Below are positions 59,720-64,000 of a DNA stretch of 64,000 nucleotides, piece after piece. Made by a program: the position numbers and the translations under genes. The DNA is taken from NCBI GenBank assembly GCA_002197995.1, contig NGZR01000003.1, positions 3,038,001 to 3,102,000 on the forward strand, given 5' to 3'. Numbering within the stretch: the stretch's first letter is position 1; every line of letters starts with the position of its first letter. The stretch comes from Gaeumannomyces sp. JS-464. Lineage: Eukaryota; Ascomycota; Sordariomycetes; Magnaporthales; Magnaporthaceae. Below the pieces are notes generated by a model that was given only the letters and a program-made list of their open reading frames with translations, did not search any database and was not told the DNA's origin.

Positions 59720-62030
59720 GAGGCGCAGCAGTTAAAAAACCGTTAAACGACAATTAACAAGGCCGCGTTCGGCGCCGATTAGCAATTATAACAAAGCAAT
59801 AACAATAACCCTTTTAGCGCTTAAAAGCACTGTTTTCCTTGCAATTTAACGCTTTTATACGCGTTAAAAGTGCTAACAAAACTGCCGAAATAGCGGAATA
59901 CCGCGAAATCGTAGTAAAGGTTTCGGACCTATTAAGGCTTTTTAACCTGGAAATATAAAAGCGTATTATCCGGGTGCATTTAACCGTTTCCCGTAATATC
60001 TCTTTTATATTTGCTAACCCGCCGGCTAAGCCGGTTAAAGCGGAAAACAACGAAGCTATATAGTTATAAGCTTTTAAAAAAACATTAATATGGTATTGCA
60101 TTCGTAATAATATCGAAAAAGTAATTACGAATTTAAAAAAAGCCGGTTAAAACCGTTTTAAAAACGATAAAAATTAAAATTTAAAAGCTTTTTAGGATAA
60201 GGTAGTTAGCATTATTAAAATTACCGTTAACGGCCGTTTCGACGTTTTAATTAACGAATATTATATAATTTCGGTAAAAAAGTTCGATAGTAACGTTAAA
60301 AAGTATACGGACCGCTGGTTATAAGTAAAACAAGCTTTGGATTAGGCTAATATTAACATTTCGAATCGGATGCTTATAAAAAGCCTTATTAACGGGCTTA
60401 GCGCTATTTACCTTTTTGCGGTAATTATAACTTTAAAAAGTTGTAAAAGCGAGCGCCGCATTTTCGCTAACTTTATTTCGAAAGTGTTTAAAAATACGGC
60501 GGTTATAAAGGTTTCGGAATTAAAAGTTATAGCTAAAATTAATAAAAAGCTAAAAGGATTTTAAAAGCCGAGGGAAAAGCCGAAGCTTTGCAATAAAAAG
60601 GGTTGCATTATCGTTTCGCGTGTTTTTTATTACGATAAGTGCGGTAAGCATTATAAAAGCGGCGACGATAATTGCTAACTTTTACATTTTAAACTTAAAA
60701 AAGCTTAAAAAGCCAAATATTTAAAACGGCGCTTTTAACGAAGCAATAAGGCAATTAACAAGGCTATAATTAACCCGAAAGCTACCGATTATGCTAATAG
60801 TGTGCCGGTTAATCGAAGCAATACCAGCTAATACAATATAGCTAATACCGCTTTAAGTAATATTAATAATGCTTGTAACGCCGTAATAATCGACTCCGGC
60901 TCGTTTAAACACCACTTTAACGATTGTAAATGGTTTACTTCGTTAAAAAAGCGCAAGGTTTTTTACAACGCTACCACGGCCAACGGCGGCGCTTAAGTTT
61001 TCGTTAAAAAGGGCACCGTTAAAATGCATTAGCGTAATAAAGCGGGCGTTATTATAATTACCTTATAGGTAATTTTTACGTTTAAATCCCTTTTTAACCT
61101 TTTTAGCTTTGGTAAAATGCGTAAAATAAGCCTAAAAAATAATTAAACCGATTACTTTATAACGTTTAACGATAAGTGGTTAAATAGCTACCAAATTAAC
61201 AATAACGTATTAATTGCTAACGTTAACGTGCCCGCAAGCGCGCCCCCGGGCTTTATAGCTTTAAACAACGCACTTAACGAAAAAAACTAATCGACGAAAA
61301 CTAACGCACCGATTACGATAAAACGCTCGGTGTTTTACGTAATAATACATCGGCGTTTAATGCATATTAATAAAAAGGCGGTAATAACGGCTTACCGCGT
61401 TGCAAATATTAAAGTTAGCTATTTTAAAATATAAAACATATTTGTAACGGTTATTTAAAAAGCAAAGCGATTAAAATTATCGGTAATCGTTATTTCCACC
61501 GCATTACCCGCTTTTTAAACCGTATTTATATAAATATATTAACCATTTCGCTTACTTTATACGGCGGATATAACTACGCCGTTTATATTATTAATAAGGC
61601 AATTACTTTTAGCTAAGTGATTTTTGCAATTAGCAAAGCTAGCACGGAAATTTTTACAAAGGTTTATAATTAAATTAACTATATTAAACTTTAATTAAAC
61701 ATTAAAATATAAGCAATTTATACGAACGGTAGCACGAAATTTAACCCGGAAAAGCTAAAAGCTTATTGCATTACTTAAAGCAAAGCTTGCGAAATTAACC
61801 CGGCGCGATGCCTGGAAATAAATAGCATCGTTAAGCGTATTAACCGTACTATACTTAACGCGGCTCGCACCGGGATTAACGCTAACGGTTTATATAAAAA
61901 ATATTAGGTATATGCTTTATAAGCAGCGAAAAAAGTGCTAAATTACACTTTAAATATAGCTTTTAGTGTTATAGTTCCGTGTTTTAAGCACGAAAGTAAC
62001 AGCTTAAAAGTTACTTTTAAGCTAACTCGT
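59720..62030 (+). mobile_element. relic of a Ty1/copia LTR retrotransposon
   Basis: Pol domains lie in copia order on the plus strand, riddled with stops. A gag zinc-knuckle-like segment is at 60628-60678 (DKCGKHYKSGDDNC; the expected first Cys reads Tyr, as a G-to-A change would give). The protease segment at 60886-60933 has IIDSGSFKHHFNDC with the catalytic Asp-Ser-Gly. The pre-integrase zinc segment at about 61348-61400 reads HRRLMHINKKAV. The end of the integrase core at 61830-61960 reads RINRTILNAAR then KKVLNYTLN. The first three share one frame and the integrase end is in another. Reverse transcriptase and RNase H were not found, so the element seems cut off near 62030. Confidence 0.82.
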
Positions 62031-62199
62031 GTATATATAAAAACCATACAACCTTTTTTATAGCCTTTTCTTTTTTCCTTTTTATCTTTTAAAATAACAT
62101 CACTTTAACCTTTATTAGCGACTACCTAATAGCCAGGTTTATTACATTTTTAAAAAATCTTTTCCTACCAAAAGGGATTATAATAATAACAATACTAAA

Positions 62200-63400
62200 T
62201 ACTACGAATAACGACGGGGGTTTAACTTTTACTTTTAATGCCTCGACCCCCTTTTTACAAAGCTCGCTACTCGCTACTATTACGAACTTCCAAATACGAT
62301 TAGCCGCGGCCGAATTTAACTAATAAAAATTCCAAAACGACGCTAATAAGCTTTTCGTCGACCACCGTAACGATATTATACGGGTAATAACGGAATAGAA
62401 AAACCAATTTTTAACCGTATACGTAATATTCCTCGCATTAAAACGGCTGCTTTTTAAAAACCCGACTTTATACGCCGGTAATGGGGGCGGTTTCGACGCT
62501 TAAAAAAACGCGGTCGAATATAAGCTTAACCGAAACGCGAAATTTATTAAAAACAACCGCGATAAATTCGAGTATATTTGGGCGTGTTTAGCTTTAAGCA
62601 TTTAAAATGTAATACGCTCCTATTACGAAATCGGAGGATTAAATAGCACGTATAACCTAGCCGATTTTATTTTCCACTTTAGTATTATTTTTAACGACTT
62701 TTACAAAAAAGCTTAGGCTTTAACGAAACTGGAAGCTTACCGGATAAAACCGGGCTAAACGTTTACTTATTTCCATATTAAATTCGAAATGCTATTAATA
62801 TCCGCTAGCGGATTAAAATAAACGAACGAAATTAAAATTAATTACTTCCGTTTTCGCATTTCTAATCGCATTTGTTTAACGGCAATAGCGGGCTTATACG
62901 ATACCACCTCCTACTAAAAAATGGTAGCGGTATATAAACGCATTGCATAAGCATTGGAAACGATCGACTTAAATAATAAATTCGGCAAAAAAGCATTACA
63001 ACCCCCCGCTTTTGCTTATACCGAAAAAAGTACGAAAAACACTTTAATAACAAACGTTAACGCGGTTTACATTAACGTACAACCGCCACGTAAGCTACGC
63101 GCTTTTTAGGTATTTTAAAAAGAATTTTAACGGCAATGAAAATCCGAAGCGTGTTTAAATTATAAAAACAAAAAATACGAGCGACGAGCTTATCGGTACC
63201 GAAACGCGGCACGGCCGAAAAAGGTTAAGTTAGCCCCGACTTAAAACACCGGTACCGAAAAAGGAAAAAAGTAACCCCTAATAAAAAACTTAATTAAAAA
63301 AGGAAATTGCGGCAACGGATATAAACTGCAACTAATAAGCCATTTAAAAGAAAATGGAAAAACGAATTAAAAAAAATCGAACGAAGCATAAACGGCCCCC
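62200..63400 (+). mobile_element. probable second retroelement relic with a gag-like segment
   Basis: After the copia relic the plus strand shows a different decayed protein. Around 62614-62810 it reads, with stops, YYEIGGLNSTYNLADFIFHF and, further on, LTKLEAYRIKPG followed by FTYFHIKFEMLLISASG. The wording of a short helical region, then KPG, then an aromatic segment resembles capsid (gag) proteins of fungal LTR retrotransposons. The match is by eye and weak. Nothing assignable was seen in 63400-64000. Confidence 0.4.
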
Positions 63401-64000
63401 CGTTTTTGGTTTTAATACTATTTAACTTTTCTTAATTTATTAATGTATAAATGGATTTAAAATGCGAGTATTACGCGGCAATAAGCGAAGAATTTGCGAT
63501 AAAATTCCAAATTAAAAAAATATAACTTTATAAACCACGATAACTAGGAACGGTTTTAAGCAAAGCCCCGCTAGCTATTAAGCATTTGCTAAATGTAAAA
63601 TGGATATAAATAGCTAAATAAAGCCTATTTTATTTTACATTATTCCAGGCATATTACGAAACGTTATTTTAAAACTTTCGTAAATAAAATACGAATAAAT
63701 TACCCTTAACGCGGTTTTAAGCTGCCTACGGATAAAAGCAATAAGCCAATTCGTAATTAAAAAAGCGAAAGCCCGACTAATTTCGAAAAAACTCCCGGTA
63801 ATTATCGGCAGTATTTTCGCCGTAATTTGCCGAAAATAATAACGAAATTTTTAATAAAATTACGAGTTTATATCCACTTTTTTAAAAATAATAATACGAA
63901 TATTACAATTTACCGCCAAAATACCACCGTTGTACCGGTTAAAACCTAAATTGCTTTAAAAATTAGCGAAATTCGCCGACCTTTTCGATAAAACGAAAGC

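Larger units (their letters stand above)
59720..64000. repeat. AT-rich, apparently RIP-mutated block
   Basis: The sequence changes abruptly to AT-rich, packed with TTAA, TAAA and TTTT words and in-frame TAA/TAG codons. CpG stays frequent, while TpG and CpA look scarce and TpA is abundant. That is the signature expected of repeat-induced point mutation, in which CpA is changed to TpA on either strand. No intact reading frame above 100 codons remains. The block runs off the right end of the window. Confidence 0.85.

Noticed and set aside
63430..64000. Possible further retroelement domains at the right edge
   Set aside because: All six frames are broken and no motif of reverse transcriptase, RNase H or a transposase could be recognised.

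Overview
The window looks like nuclear DNA of a filamentous ascomycete (Pezizomycotina, most likely Sordariomycetes). The evidence is GC-rich genes with short GT-AG introns (47-218 nt), Pezizomycotina-type proteins (a Pac2-type WOPR regulator, a fungal Mss4, Sec24 with a long Pro/Gly/Gln-rich N terminus), and a terminal AT-rich block that looks mutated by repeat-induced point mutation (RIP). The species cannot be named from sequence alone.

Layout. 1-4.4 kb: no gene. 4.4-5.9 kb (-): Pac2-type WOPR transcription factor. 5.9-22.9 kb: about 17 kb without a recognisable gene, although its base composition is ordinary. 22.9-25.0 kb (-): mitochondrial asparaginyl-tRNA synthetase. 27.7-29.1 kb (+): protein with a microbial-type PARG (TIGR02452-like) domain. 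29.1-33.6 kb: no gene. 33.6-37.0 kb (-): COPII coat protein Sec24, divergent from 37.9-40.9 kb (+): Cft2/CPSF100. 42.4-43.0 kb (+): ribosomal protein eL43. 45.7-49.2 kb (+): phosphatidylinositol-4-phosphate 5-kinase Mss4. 50.6-51.1 kb (-): Coa6, divergent from 52.1-52.9 kb (+): Sys1. 54.1-54.3 kb (-): orphan SNF2-ATPase fragment. 55.0-56.2 kb (+): NmrA/isoflavone-reductase-like protein. 56.9-57.0 kb (-): small secreted Cys-rich protein. About 59.7-64.0 kb: AT-rich block with the relic of a Ty1/copia retrotransposon and a second gag-like relic.

Most genes are housekeeping: secretion (sec24, sys1), phosphoinositide signalling (mss4), mRNA 3'-end processing (cft2), translation (eL43, mitochondrial AsnRS) and respiratory-chain assembly (coa6). 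They do not form a pathway or a biosynthetic cluster. The right end is different in character: gene-poor, with a helicase fragment, a secreted-protein candidate and a decayed retroelement block.

The most striking observation is that five of the ten conserved genes can be read through only by assuming a single missing base, eleven times in total. All eleven have the same sign and nearly all sit in or beside a short C or G run. Restoring one base at each gives complete proteins of normal length with consistent exon phases, which points to homopolymer under-calling in the assembly rather than gene decay. I found no convincing new biological system. The best leads are the very long upstream region of the WOPR gene, the Tbf1/Cbf1-like sites in front of eL43, and the effector-like gene next to the RIP block.
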